Made by a program: the position numbers and the translations under genes
DNA from: JBQTII01 sp052387905
GTDB taxonomy: Bacteria; Actinomycetota; Actinomycetes; Sporichthyales; Sporichthyaceae
DNA length: 64,000 nt
NCBI GenBank assembly: GCA_052387905.1
Contig: JBQTIR010000037.1
Coordinates: 1-64,000 of the forward strand
Direction: 5' to 3'
The notes under the pieces: model-generated
Seen by the model: only the letters and a program-made list of their open reading frames with translations
Database searches by the model: none
What the model was told of the DNA's origin: nothing
Shown here: positions 25,203 through 33,284 of the stretch, one piece after another
Layout: the number at the start of each line of letters is the position of its first letter
Position numbering within the stretch: the stretch's first letter is position 1

Positions 25203-25859
25203 TCAGCAACGCTGCGCCACCGTCAGTCCGTCGCCGATCGGCACGATCACGGCCTCGACGCGGGCGTCGGCGGCGACGTGGTCGTTGAAGGCCCGCAAGG
25301 CAACGGTGTCGGCATCGTTCACCTCGGGATCGACGACCGTGCCCGCCCACAGCGTGTTGTCCACCAGCACCAGACCCCCCGGACGCAACCGGGAGACCAC
25401 GGCCTCCCAGTAGGTGAGGTAACCGGTCTTGTCCGCATCGATGAACGCCAGATCGATCGCGGGCTCGGCGGGCAGCGTCGCGAGCGTTTCCGCGGCGGGC
25501 GCGATGCGCACCTCGATGCGATCGGACACGCCGGCGCGGTCGAAATGCTCGCGGGCGACGTCGGTCCACTCGGTGGAGATGTCGCAGCACAGCAGGCGGC
25601 CCTGCGGGGCCAAGCCCCGCGCCAGGCAGATCGCGGAGTAGCCGGTGAAGGTGCCGATCTCCACGGCGAAACGCGGCGCGACCAGGCGGGCGAGCATCGT
25701 CATGAACGCGCCCTGCTCCGGGGCGATCTGCATCCGGGCGATCGGGCCCAGGCTCGCGGTGTACTCGGCCAGTGCCACCAGCACCTCATCCGCTGCGGGG
25801 GCGCGAGTGCTCACATACGCGGCCAGTTCCGCGGGCAGGAATTGCGACTTCGGGGACAT
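25203..25859 (-). CDS. SAM-dependent O-methyltransferase (class I, COMT-like)
   Basis: 218 residues with the signatures of bacterial catechol-type O-methyltransferases: motif I VEIGTFTGYSAICLA, the acidic strand FIDADKTGYLTYWE that coordinates the metal, and VDNTLWAGTVVDPE. It would move a methyl group from S-adenosylmethionine to a hydroxyl on a small aromatic or similar substrate. Monocistronic, convergent with the symporter and divergent from the first LVIVD gene; a TetR-like dyad lies in the shared upstream region. Substrate unknown. Confidence 0.88.
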   Translation of the reverse strand: MSPKSQFLPAELAAYVSTRAPAADEVLVALAEYTASLGPIARMQIAPEQGAFMTMLARLVAPRFAVEIGTFTGYSAICLARGLAPQGRLLCCDISTEWTDVAREHFDRAGVSDRIEVRIAPAAETLATLPAEPAIDLAFIDADKTGYLTYWEAVVSRLRPGGLVLVDNTLWAGTVVDPEVNDADTVALRAFNDHVAADARVEAVIVPIGDGLTVAQRC

Positions 25860-25909
25860 GACTGTGACGTTACTGCCCTTGGCGACAGTCGATTTGTCGC
25901 TTACCGTCT

Positions 25910-25921
25910 GAACGGTCGTTC
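25910..25921. promoter_or_regulatory. Palindrome GAACGGTCGTTC, possible TetR-type operator
   Basis: Five-base arms GAACG and CGTTC around GT, extended by TG/GT-like flanks, in the 110-base divergent region between the O-methyltransferase and LVIVD genes. TetR-family operators in actinobacteria often look like this. No regulator gene of that family is adjacent. Confidence 0.35.
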
Positions 25922-25970
25922 GTCAGGTGGCACTCCGGCCCCCCGTGAATGCCAAGTCCAAGGAGCAGCA

Positions 25971-27569
25971 ATGCCAGTCCGCCGTCAGCCAGCCTTGCGA
26001 CTGGCCGTCGCCCTCACCGTGGTCCTCACCCCGATCGTCGCGCTGAGCGTGCCCGGCACCTTCGCCTCGGCCTCCGGGTCGGCCTCTCCTTTCGGCCGGG
26101 CCAACAGCGGGGAGACCTCCGCCACGTTCGGCGGCCCGGCGACGCGCGCCACCTGCGGCCCGAATTCGACGCCCGAGGTCGACATCCAGGGGCGCGTCCC
26201 GGCGTCGGAACGCGAGAGCGGGGCCTCGTCGGCCGGTTACAAGTGCAATCTCAAGCTTGTCGGGGACTACACCGCGACCGATCCCCAAGGCTTCGAGGGT
26301 GCCGAATGGCAACTCGCCCGCTACAAGAACTGCGCCTACTACAGCCAACGCCTGATCGGCGGCGGCCTGCCCGGCACGAAGGGCGGGCTGCCCAAGTTCG
26401 ATGAGTTGCCGACTCCCCCGCAGGCCCGCCCCGGCACGGTCGTCCTCGATGTGTCGAATCCGAAGGACCCGAAGTTCGCGACCAATATCTTCACCCCGGG
26501 TATGGCCGATCCCTGGGAGACGCTGAAGGTCCACCAAGGGCGCGGCCTGCTGGTGGCCACCAACGCCTCGAGCGTCTACGGGGGCGCGTTCATGGGCGTC
26601 TACGACGTGTCCAAGGACTGCACCAACCCGGTCAAGCTGTTCGACGGCCCGATCACGGTGATCAACCACGAGGGCAACTTCTCCGCCGACGGCATGACGT
26701 ACTACAGCAGCGGGCTCGCACCGGGCATCATCTCCGCGATCGACCTGGCCGACCCGCAGGCCCCGAAGCTGCTCACGACGTTCTTCACCACCAACGTCCA
26801 GCACGGGCTCTCGACCAGCAAGGACGGGAACCGGCTCTACCTCGCCCACATCAACGACGACCTCGCCTCCAGCGTCGTGGACAGCACCGGCGATCTGGGC
26901 AGTCCGATCGGCAACAACGGCATGGGTATCTACGACATCAGCGAGATCCAGGCCCGCAAGGCGAACCCGCAGGTCCGCCGCATCAGCTCCCTGGAGTGGA
27001 CCGACGGCCAGATCGGCCAGCACACCCTCAACGTGTTCAAGGGCTCGAAGGAATACGTGATCCAGGTCGACGAGGGCGGCCACGGCGGCGCCCGCATCAT
27101 CGACATCACGAACGAGACCGCACCGACGGTGATCTCCAAGATCAAGACCGAGATCATGATGCCCGCGAACGCGGCCCTGGCCCGCTCGGACACTCAACGT
27201 CTGCCGTTCGAGAAGGGCGGCGTCTTCGGTTTCGGCTACAACTTCCACTACTGCAACGTGGACCGCGTCGTGAACCCGGCGATGCTCGCGTGCAGCGCGT
27301 TCAACCAGGGCCTACGCGTCTTCGACATCCGTGAACTGGACCGGCCCCGCGAAATCGCCTACTACAACCCCGGTGGCGACGGCACCCTGGCGCCAGGTTC
27401 CTTCGGCGGGACCTACTCCGGGTACACCGCCGCGATGCCGCAGTTCGTGCCCGAGCGCAAGGAATTGTGGTTCACCGACCAGGACCGCGGCTTCCTGGTC
27501 GTCCGCTTCACCAACGGCTCGTGGATCTCCAAGGTGCGCTCCAGCGCGAAGACCAGCTACGGCAACTGA
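25971..27569 (+). CDS. Secreted LVIVD-repeat protein 1
   Basis: 532 residues from ATG 25971 with AAGGAG upstream. Sec signal peptide (LAVALTVVLTPIVALSVPGTFASA) then a mature domain with repeating strand motifs typical of LVIVD/beta-propeller proteins: GTVVLDVSNPKDPKFATNIF, FMGVYDVSKDC, IISAIDLADPQAPKLLTTF, GMGIYDISEIQ, GARIIDITNETAPTVISKI and LRVFDIRELDRPREIAYY. Several Cys residues, conserved in the paralogue at 31527, may form disulfides. It should be an extracellular or wall-associated scaffold or binding protein; no enzyme motif is visible. It lies upstream of the toxin-antitoxin modules; its 3' end is echoed at 28251-28294. Confidence 0.85.
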   Translation: MPVRRQPALRLAVALTVVLTPIVALSVPGTFASASGSASPFGRANSGETSATFGGPATRATCGPNSTPEVDIQGRVPASERESGASSAGYKCNLKLVGDYTATDPQGFEGAEWQLARYKNCAYYSQRLIGGGLPGTKGGLPKFDELPTPPQARPGTVVLDVSNPKDPKFATNIFTPGMADPWETLKVHQGRGLLVATNASSVYGGAFMGVYDVSKDCTNPVKLFDGPITVINHEGNFSADGMTYYSSGLAPGIISAIDLADPQAPKLLTTFFTTNVQHGLSTSKDGNRLYLAHINDDLASSVVDSTGDLGSPIGNNGMGIYDISEIQARKANPQVRRISSLEWTDGQIGQHTLNVFKGSKEYVIQVDEGGHGGARIIDITNETAPTVISKIKTEIMMPANAALARSDTQRLPFEKGGVFGFGYNFHYCNVDRVVNPAMLACSAFNQGLRVFDIRELDRPREIAYYNPGGDGTLAPGSFGGTYSGYTAAMPQFVPERKELWFTDQDRGFLVVRFTNGSWISKVRSSAKTSYGN

Positions 27570-27614
27570 GGCGCGCCCGTTCAGCATTGTGGCGTAGCTA
27601 CATAGCGTCCGCTG

Positions 27615-27632
27615 TATACTTCACTTGTGAAG
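27615..27632 (+). promoter_or_regulatory. Promoter -10 and operator-like dyad overlapping the vapB start
   Basis: TATACT at 27615-27620 lies seven bases before the GTG start at 27627, so the transcript would begin at or next to the start codon (leaderless). Arms CTTCAC (27619-27624) and GTGAAG (27627-27632) form a dyad across the start, a good place for autorepression by the antitoxin-toxin complex. Confidence 0.55.
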
Positions 27633-27836
27633 CGACTACAGATCTACATCGAAGCGGAAGCTGATGAGGCCCTCGCCGCCGAATCGGCGCGCGACGGCGT
27701 ATCCAAGGCCGCCATCATCCGGCGACTGGTCGCCGAGCACACCGGGCGCGGTGCCGCCGCGGATCCCCTCGACGCTCTGCTCGGTGCGTTCGACGGCGAG
27801 TCCGGCGACATCGACGACGTCATCTACGGCCGATGA
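27627..27836 (+). CDS. vapB: Antitoxin of a VapBC module (ribbon-helix-helix)
   Basis: 69 residues, GTG start. RLQIYIEAEADEALAAES is the N-terminal beta strand and first helix of a ribbon-helix-helix protein; GVSKAAIIRRLVAEH is the second helix. The acidic tail (DALLGAFDGESGDIDDVIYG) would wrap the toxin. It overlaps the PIN toxin gene by four bases (ATGA). It should neutralise the toxin and repress its own promoter through the dyad at the start codon. Confidence 0.85.
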   Translation: MKRLQIYIEAEADEALAAESARDGVSKAAIIRRLVAEHTGRGAAADPLDALLGAFDGESGDIDDVIYGR

Positions 27837-28240
27837 AGTTCGTCGACACTTCCTTCTGGGTTGCACTGTTCTTCAAGGCCGATGAGCGCCACGGGCCGGC
27901 CCGCGAATTGTGGGCGGCACGCTCCGGGGCGCTGCTGACGAGCAACCATGTCCTGGGTGAGACCTGGACCTTCCTGCGGCGGCGCCGCAGCCATGGCGAC
28001 GCACTCCGCGCCGTGACAGCAATCCAGCAGAGTCCATCAGTAGCGGTCCTGCGCGTGGAGAAGTCTGCGGAGGAGGCAGCGTGGGAATGGCTGGCGCGGC
28101 ACGCGGATCGCGAGTACTCCTTCGTCGATGCGACCAGCTTCGCGCTGATGCGGCGCCGCCGGATGAATGAGGCCTACGCCTTCGACGGGGGCTTCGCCGC
28201 GGCCGGATTCATCGAGCTCCGCCCACCCGCGCCGTCCTGA
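27833..28240 (+). CDS. vapC: PIN-domain ribonuclease toxin VapC
   Basis: 135 residues with all four PIN acidic residues in place: Asp5 (MKFVDTSFW), Glu43 (LGETWTFL), Asp99 (SFVDATSFALM) and Asp118 (AFDGGFAAAGF). Cuts RNA in a Mg-dependent way; VapC toxins often cut tRNA or rRNA, but the target cannot be predicted. Paired with the upstream antitoxin. A scar of an LVIVD gene 3' end follows ten bases after its stop. Confidence 0.92.
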   Translation: MKFVDTSFWVALFFKADERHGPARELWAARSGALLTSNHVLGETWTFLRRRRSHGDALRAVTAIQQSPSVAVLRVEKSAEEAAWEWLARHADREYSFVDATSFALMRRRRMNEAYAFDGGFAAAGFIELRPPAPS

Positions 28241-28250
28241 CTCCCCCTGC

Positions 28251-28294
28251 ATCTCCAAGGTTCGCTCCAACGCGAAGACCACTACGGGAACTAA
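28251..28294 (+). pseudogene. Remnant of an LVIVD gene 3' end
   Basis: The stretch reads ISKVRSNAKT and then, one base short, a shifted version of the family terminus with a TAA at 28292-28294. It matches the last 45 bases of the LVIVD gene ending at 27569 (ISKVRSSAKTSYGN) with three substitutions and a single-base loss. No other part of such a gene precedes it, so it is a scar left by duplication, with vapBC between the intact end and the copy. Confidence 0.75.
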
Positions 28295-28300
28295 TCTCCG

Positions 28301-28334
28301 ACGTCGTGGGATGCATTGGGTTACACTGCATTAC
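28301..28334 (+). promoter_or_regulatory. Leaderless promoter region of the second toxin-antitoxin module
   Basis: TACACT at 28322-28327 is seven bases before the ATG at 28335, again suggesting a leaderless mRNA. Around it the words TGCATT and TTACA occur twice in direct orientation (about 28312-28325 and 28327-28336), a plausible antitoxin binding site. Confidence 0.4.
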
Positions 28335-28763
28335 ATGACGGTGCCGCCACCCTCGGTTCAGCGCTCCTTTCGCTTGGCTCGACGCACGGCCGACGAGCTG
28401 GACGCGGCAGCGGACGCCAGCGGGGAGTCGCGCAACGCCCTCGCCGATCGCCTGCTGGCCGAGGCGCTGCGGATGGAGCGGCACCCGTTGATTCGGTTCC
28501 GGACCGGGGCCGCTCGCCGCCGTGAACCGATGCTGGTCGGAACGCGACTGCTGGTCCGCGACGTCCTGGCCACGGTGCGCGCCCACGGCAACCATCGGGC
28601 TGCTGCCGTGGAGTACTTGGGCGTGCCGCCCCGAACCGTGGACGCCGCGATCGCGTACTACGCCGAGCACCGCGACGAGATCGACGCAGACACCGCATGG
28701 GCCGAGCAGATCGCCCACGACGAACGGGCACGTTGGGAACGTCAGCAGGCCGCCCTCGGATGA
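28335..28763 (+). CDS. Antitoxin with RHH-like N-terminus and DUF433 domain
   Basis: 142 residues from ATG 28335, chosen because a -10 element lies seven bases upstream. Residues 1-45 (SFRLARRTADELDAAADASG ... ALADRLLAEALR) look like a ribbon-helix-helix segment; residues about 50-120 (MLVGTRLLVRDVLATVRAHG ... AAVEYLGVPPRTVDAAIAYY) match the DUF433 helix-turn-helix that pairs with DUF5615 toxins. Overlaps the toxin gene as ATGA. It would neutralise the toxin and bind its own promoter. Confidence 0.78.
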   Translation: MTVPPPSVQRSFRLARRTADELDAAADASGESRNALADRLLAEALRMERHPLIRFRTGAARRREPMLVGTRLLVRDVLATVRAHGNHRAAAVEYLGVPPRTVDAAIAYYAEHRDEIDADTAWAEQIAHDERARWERQQAALG

Positions 28764-29143
28764 AGCTGGCCATGGACCACCACTACTCCACGACCATCGC
28801 GGCGAACCTGCGCTCGCGCGGTCACGACGTGATCGCCGCGGTGGAACGTGACTGGCACGGCCTCGGTGACGCAGACCTCGTGGACGCCTGCCGGACCGAA
28901 TCACGTGCGCTGCTGACGAACAACGTCGCGGATTTCGCCATCATCGCGCGTTCGCTCGCTACGGGAGGTCACTCACATCAGGGCCTGATCTTCACCTCGG
29001 ACACCTCGTTGCCGAGAACCCTGCACACCATCGGCCGCTACGTCGATCTGCTCGATGCAGTGATGCAGAACAACCCCGCCGACGATGCACTGGTCGACAC
29101 CATCACCTGGCTCGGCCCGCATTCCACGACGTCCGACGATTAG
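28760..29143 (+). CDS. DUF5615 PIN-like toxin
   Basis: 127 residues from ATG 28760. KLAMDHHYSTTIAANLRSRG, AVERDWHGLGDADLVDACR and RALLTNNVADFAIIAR are the acidic PIN-like motifs of the DUF5615 (Mut7-C/PIN-like) family, usually the second gene after a DUF433 antitoxin. Probably an RNase toxin. Its last codons and stop (TAG at 29141) lie within a 48-base palindromic repeat shared with 33153-33200. Confidence 0.8.
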   Translation: MKLAMDHHYSTTIAANLRSRGHDVIAAVERDWHGLGDADLVDACRTESRALLTNNVADFAIIARSLATGGHSHQGLIFTSDTSLPRTLHTIGRYVDLLDAVMQNNPADDALVDTITWLGPHSTTSDD

Positions 29144-29173
29144 CGTCCGGTCGGCTACCAATCGTCGGACGCA
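29126..29173. repeat. 48-bp palindromic repeat, copy A
   Basis: Arms CGTCCGACGATT (29130-29141) and AATCGTCGGACG (29160-29171), perfect over 12 bp, loop TAGCGTCCGGTCGGCTAC. Copy B at 33153-33200 has the same length with two substitutions. It includes the toxin stop codon and probably terminates the toxin-antitoxin transcript. Confidence 0.8.
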
Positions 29174-29186
29174 CGATGATGGCGGC

Positions 29187-30227
29187 TCAGACTGGTCGGC
29201 TCGGGGCCGGAAGCTCCAACACGCACGAACGGTTCAGTCGCCACGCCAGGTAGGCGATGCCCGCCCGGACCCTGCCGTACCCGTCGAACGGATCGAAGCC
29301 CAGATCGGCGATCAGGGCGTCGATGCGGGTCTGCATCGTGCTGTGGTGTACCCCCTCCAACCGCGCCGCCTGCCGGGCGGAGGTCGACCGGATCACCACA
29401 TCGAGCGTCGCGATGCCCCAGGGGTGCTGCCCCACCTTGTCCACCAGGGAGACGTCGGGCTGATGCGCATCACAGGGCGCGTCGGCGAGCAGGTCGACGA
29501 GCCCGGCGTAGGTGTCGGCGTTCAGGACCGGCACCTGGGGCGGGTCACACAGCCTTAGCGCCACCAGCGCGGTCCGGAAGGAGTGGTGCAGGTGATCGAC
29601 TCCGGTCGCGACGCCGATCCCGGCGGGTCCCGCGTTCAGCGTGACCTGATCCGCCGTCAGAACCAGGGCGTGCATCGGCCCGTAGCGGCTCGGCACGACG
29701 TCCTCGGGTACGGCCGGGTGCTCGGTCCAGATCGCGAACAACGGGGCCGCAGCGACGCGATAGGTGCCGGTGGGCATCAGGTTCAGCGAGGCAGCCGCCA
29801 GCCGCCGTTCCGCCAGCGGTACCTCGCTGTCGAGCAGCAAGCCCAGGTGGCGGCGGCCGTCGATGTCGCGGGGACCGCGGCTGTGTCGGATCCGCACGCT
29901 GAGCGCAAGCCGCTCCAGAATGATGGTGTCGTTGGCGCCCGGCTCACCGTCACGCTCGAGCCAGACACTCAGCCCATCTGAGGCGTCCGCGCAGGTCATG
30001 ACGGCCGCCGGTCCCGACACGAGTTCGCCGTTCGGATCGATCCGCATGGCGCGCCCAGACCACTCCGAATGGAAACCGGCCACGCAGCCCGACAGCACGG
30101 CAGCGGCGGAGAGCAGGCCTCGGGTGTTGACTCCGCCGATGCACAGCTCGTCGAAGCAAGCGATCACCCGCAGCGCGTGGCTCGCCTGCGGGTCGAGTTC
30201 GCCGATCCTGCCCAGCAGGTCTTGCAC
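29187..30227 (-). CDS. PucR/CdaR-type transcriptional regulator
   Basis: 346 residues. The C-terminal 60 residues (LDVVIRSTSARQAARLEGVHHSTMQTRIDALIADLGFDPF) form the PucR C-terminal helix-turn-helix (HTH_30), followed by GYGRVRAGIAYLAWRL. The N-terminal two thirds contain a region like a sensory domain (VLSGCVAGFHSEWSGRAMRI ...). These regulators control catabolic genes. It lies in the same orientation as, and downstream of, the esterase, so the two are probably cotranscribed. A possible binding site set is the three dyads upstream of the esterase. The inducer is unknown. Confidence 0.8.
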   Translation of the reverse strand: MQDLLGRIGELDPQASHALRVIACFDELCIGGVNTRGLLSAAAVLSGCVAGFHSEWSGRAMRIDPNGELVSGPAAVMTCADASDGLSVWLERDGEPGANDTIILERLALSVRIRHSRGPRDIDGRRHLGLLLDSEVPLAERRLAAASLNLMPTGTYRVAAAPLFAIWTEHPAVPEDVVPSRYGPMHALVLTADQVTLNAGPAGIGVATGVDHLHHSFRTALVALRLCDPPQVPVLNADTYAGLVDLLADAPCDAHQPDVSLVDKVGQHPWGIATLDVVIRSTSARQAARLEGVHHSTMQTRIDALIADLGFDPFDGYGRVRAGIAYLAWRLNRSCVLELPAPSRPV

Positions 30228-30252
30228 CGTCAGTCACCACCCGCGGGACGCA

Positions 30253-31209
30253 TCAGTCGTCCAACACTTTCGAGACCCAGGCGTCGCGCGTGCGGATCAT
30301 CTCCCGGCACACCGCGGTATGGGGGGCGAAGATGTCGCAGGCGTGGAACGCACCGGCCCACACGTGCAATTCCGCATCGGACCCGTCCCGCCACATGGCG
30401 GCGGCGTAGGCGATCGCCTCGTCGCGGAAGATCTCCACGGAGCCGACATCGATGTAGGCCCGCGGCAGGTTCGAGAAGTCGGTGGCCCGGGCCGGAGCAG
30501 CGTAGGGCGAGACGTTGGGGCCGCGGTCCGTACCCAACAGGGCAGCCCATCCGGTCTCGTTGCTGATCCGGTCCCAGACGCCGACGCCGTCGAACTGGTT
30601 GGTGGACGGGGTGCGCCCGCGATCGTCGAGCATCGGGTAGGTCAGGACCTGTCCGCAGAGTTTCGGCCCACCGCGATCGCGTGCCGCCAGCGCCAGGCCG
30701 GCCACGATGCCCCCGCCGGCGCTGCCCCCGCTGACCAGGATCCGATCGCGGCGGATCCCGAGCTGGTCGGCCTCCTTCGCCACCCACTCCAGCGCGGCAT
30801 AGCAATCCTCGCGCGGATAGGGGTCGGGGAACTCCGGCGCCCGTCGGTACTCGACGGTCACCACGACCGCGCCGAGCTTGTCGATCCAGTCGAGCACCAG
30901 GTGGAATCCGCTGAACCGGTCGCCGAACACCATGCCGCCGGAGTGGACGTGCACGATCCCGGGCCGCGGGCCCACCGCGTGCTCGGAGCGCAGCACGGAC
31001 ACCTCGATGTCCTGCCCGTTGTGCCCTGACACCAGGTGGTCGGTCCGCAGGATCTCTCGCTCGCGGAAGTCCTGCTCCATCGGCGGGGAGACGTACACCG
31101 TCCGGATGTGCCCGATGAGGTCCGGCGTAATGCTGGGCGGGATCGTCCCGCCGAGGACCGCGAGCGCGGCCTTCAGTTCGGGGTCGAACTCGGGCCGCAC
31201 GATCGCCAT
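30253..31209 (-). CDS. HSL-type alpha/beta hydrolase (esterase/lipase)
   Basis: 318 residues of the hormone-sensitive-lipase family. Oxyanion motif HSGGMVFGDR (variant of HGGG), nucleophile elbow SGGSAGGGIV with Ser, acid in the ...YIDVGSVEIFRDE region, and His in WAGAFHACD. It hydrolyses small esters or acyl groups in the cytoplasm, as no signal peptide is present. Divergent from the second LVIVD gene, sharing a 317-base region with three operator-like dyads; followed by the PucR-type regulator. Confidence 0.87.
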   Translation of the reverse strand: MAIVRPEFDPELKAALAVLGGTIPPSITPDLIGHIRTVYVSPPMEQDFREREILRTDHLVSGHNGQDIEVSVLRSEHAVGPRPGIVHVHSGGMVFGDRFSGFHLVLDWIDKLGAVVVTVEYRRAPEFPDPYPREDCYAALEWVAKEADQLGIRRDRILVSGGSAGGGIVAGLALAARDRGGPKLCGQVLTYPMLDDRGRTPSTNQFDGVGVWDRISNETGWAALLGTDRGPNVSPYAAPARATDFSNLPRAYIDVGSVEIFRDEAIAYAAAMWRDGSDAELHVWAGAFHACDIFAPHTAVCREMIRTRDAWVSKVLDD

Positions 31210-31312
31210 CAGTCCTCCGCACCGTCAATCGCCATCCTGCCGGACCGGGGAGCGTCCCACCATCCCGGCGCAGCACCCAACCGACAAGACGGCGGGTTTT
31301 CGTCGCCCCCAC

Positions 31313-31476
31313 CCGCCAGCTGGCGGACAGCAGGCGCCGACGCCGGGACGTAGGCCGGCAGCCGACAAATCCGGCACCTGCCGGCGTTAGGGCGAGCCGC
31401 CAACTGGCGGTTGTGGCGCTCGACTCACCACCGGAGTCTTACGCCTTATCGCGGCTCGCTGTCACCAGATGGCGGT
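31313..31476. promoter_or_regulatory. Three CCGCCANNTGGCGG dyads in the divergent esterase/LVIVD2 region
   Basis: CCGCCAGCTGGCGG at 31313-31326, CCGCCAACTGGCGG at 31397-31410 and TCACCAGATGGCGG at 31462-31475. The first is a perfect palindrome, the second almost so, the third matches in the right half. They are spread over the 317 bases between the divergent starts at 31209 and 31527, where nothing else is seen. An operator array for a local regulator is the simplest reading. Confidence 0.55.
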
Positions 31477-31526
31477 CAATCAGTCTGACGCAATGTCATT
31501 CCTTCCAGCGAGGCAGGAGCTTACGA

Positions 31527-33139
31527 ATGGCAGCACCAAGAATGGCGTGGCTGCGGGTGGCCGTCGCGGTGACCGTGGTGGTCGTTCCGATCTGCGCGCT
31601 CGCCCTTCCCGGCACCATCGCCAGCGCAACCGGCCCCCTCTACTCTCCGCTGAGCCACTTCCCCAACGGCGAGACCAGCGCCACCTTCCAGGGCCCCGTG
31701 CCGCGCGCAACGTGCGGGCCAGGATCCAAGCCCGAGGTCGACATCCAGGGCCGTGTCCCGGTGTCCGAGCGCGTCAGCGGCGCCTCCTCCGACGGCTACC
31801 GCTGCAACCTGGAACTGGTCGGCCAGTACGGACCCGACGACCCGAACGGGTTCGAGGGCGCGGAGTGGCAGCTAGCGCGTTACAAGCACTGCGCCTACTA
31901 CAGCCAGCGCCTCGCCGGTGGCTCCTACCCGAACGCCGCGGGCGTGCTAGCGCCAGACCGGGAGACGAGGTACGCCAGCAAACTCGGCCCTCAGCAGCGC
32001 CCAGGCACCGTCGTGGTCGACGTCTCCGACCCCACGGACCCGAAGTACGCGACCAACATCTTCACCCCGGGCATGGCCGACCCCTGGGAGACGCTCAAAG
32101 TGCACGCCGGCCGCGGTCTGCTCGCGGCCACCAACGCCCTCGGCTTCCAGGGCGGGGCGTTCATGGGGATCTACGACATCTCCCAGGACTGCACGAAGCC
32201 CATCAAGCTCTTCGACGGCGCGATCACCGCGATCAACCACGAGGGCAACTTTTCCGCCGACGGCATGACCTACTACACCGGTGGCCTGGACCCGGGCATC
32301 ATCTCCGCGGTCGACGTCTCCGACCCGCGCAACCCGACGCTGCTGACCACATTCTTCGCCAAGAAGGGTCAGCACGGGATGAGTACCAGCCGCGACGGGA
32401 ACCTGCTGTTCCTCTCCCACATCGACGAGGACTGGCCGAAGGGATTCTTGGTGTCCGTCAAACCGATCCCGTCGGTCCTCGGGGGCAACGGCATGGGATC
32501 TACGACATCTCCGAGATCCAGGCCCGCAAGCCCAACCCCCAGGTCCGCCTGATCAACGCCCTCGAGTGGCGTGACGGCCAGCTCGGCCAGCACACGCTGA
32601 ACTTCACCAAGGCCGGCAAGGAGTACGCGATCGAGGTCAGCGAGTTCGGCCACGGCGCCGCGCGCATCATCGACATCACCGACCTGCGGGATCTCACGGT
32701 CATCTCCAAGCTCAAGACCGAGATCATGATGGCGGAGCACGCGGACCTGGCTGCCACCGATCTCTACCGCGCACCGTTCGAGATGGGCGGGATCATCCCG
32801 TTCGGCTACAACTTCCACTACTGCAATCTCGACCGGTTGGAGAATCCCTCGATGCTGGCGTGCAGTGCCTTCAACCAGGGCCTGCGCGTGTTCGACATCC
32901 GTAATCTCGCCAAGCCGAAGGAGATCGCGTACTACAACCCCGGCGGCGACGGCACCCTGCAGCCCGGCTCCCACGGCGGCACCTACTCGGGCTACCCCGC
33001 GGCAATGCCGCAGTTCGTTCCCGAGCGCAAGGAACTGTGGTTCACCGACATGGACCGCGGCCTGTTCGTCGTCCGCTTCACCAATGGGTCCTGGATCAGC
33101 AAGGTCCGCTCCAGCAAGGACAGCAGCCACGGCAACTAG
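31527..33139 (+). pseudogene. Secreted LVIVD-repeat protein 2, broken by a frameshift
   Basis: Paralogue of the LVIVD gene at 25971, with signal peptide VAVTVVVVPICALALPGTIA and the same strand motifs. From ATG 31527 the frame is intact to the NGMG of GMGIYDISEIQ; at 32495-32500 the sequence reads ATGGGATCTACG where the paralogue has ATGGGTATCTACG, one base short. The original frame then ends after about 20 foreign codons (stop near 32552). The continuation IYDISEIQARKPNPQVR through to the terminal SSHGN is complete in the next frame, ending at 33139. Everything else is well conserved, so the break is recent, a sequencing error, or a programmed event. Confidence 0.85.
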
Positions 33140-33152
33140 GGGAGGAAAGTTT

Positions 33153-33200
33153 ACGACGTCCGAGGATTAGCGTCCGGTGGGCTACCAATCGTCGGACGCA
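33153..33200. repeat. 48-bp palindromic repeat, copy B
   Basis: Arms CGTCCGAGGATT (33157-33168) and AATCGTCGGACG (33187-33198), one mismatch, 18-base loop; differs from copy A at 29126-29173 by two bases. It begins 13 bases after the LVIVD2 stop and likely ends that transcript. Confidence 0.8.
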
Positions 33201-33284
33201 AGCAGGATGGCTGCGTGATCTACTCGACCGCGTCGGCCCCCGGTTCTCCGGGGCCGGCGCGGCACCTTCATCTCAGGAGTCACA

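Noticed and set aside
25192..25206. CTGACGATCCGTCAG dyad at the O-methyltransferase stop
   Set aside because: Six-base arms and overlap with the stop codon; too short to call a terminator with confidence.
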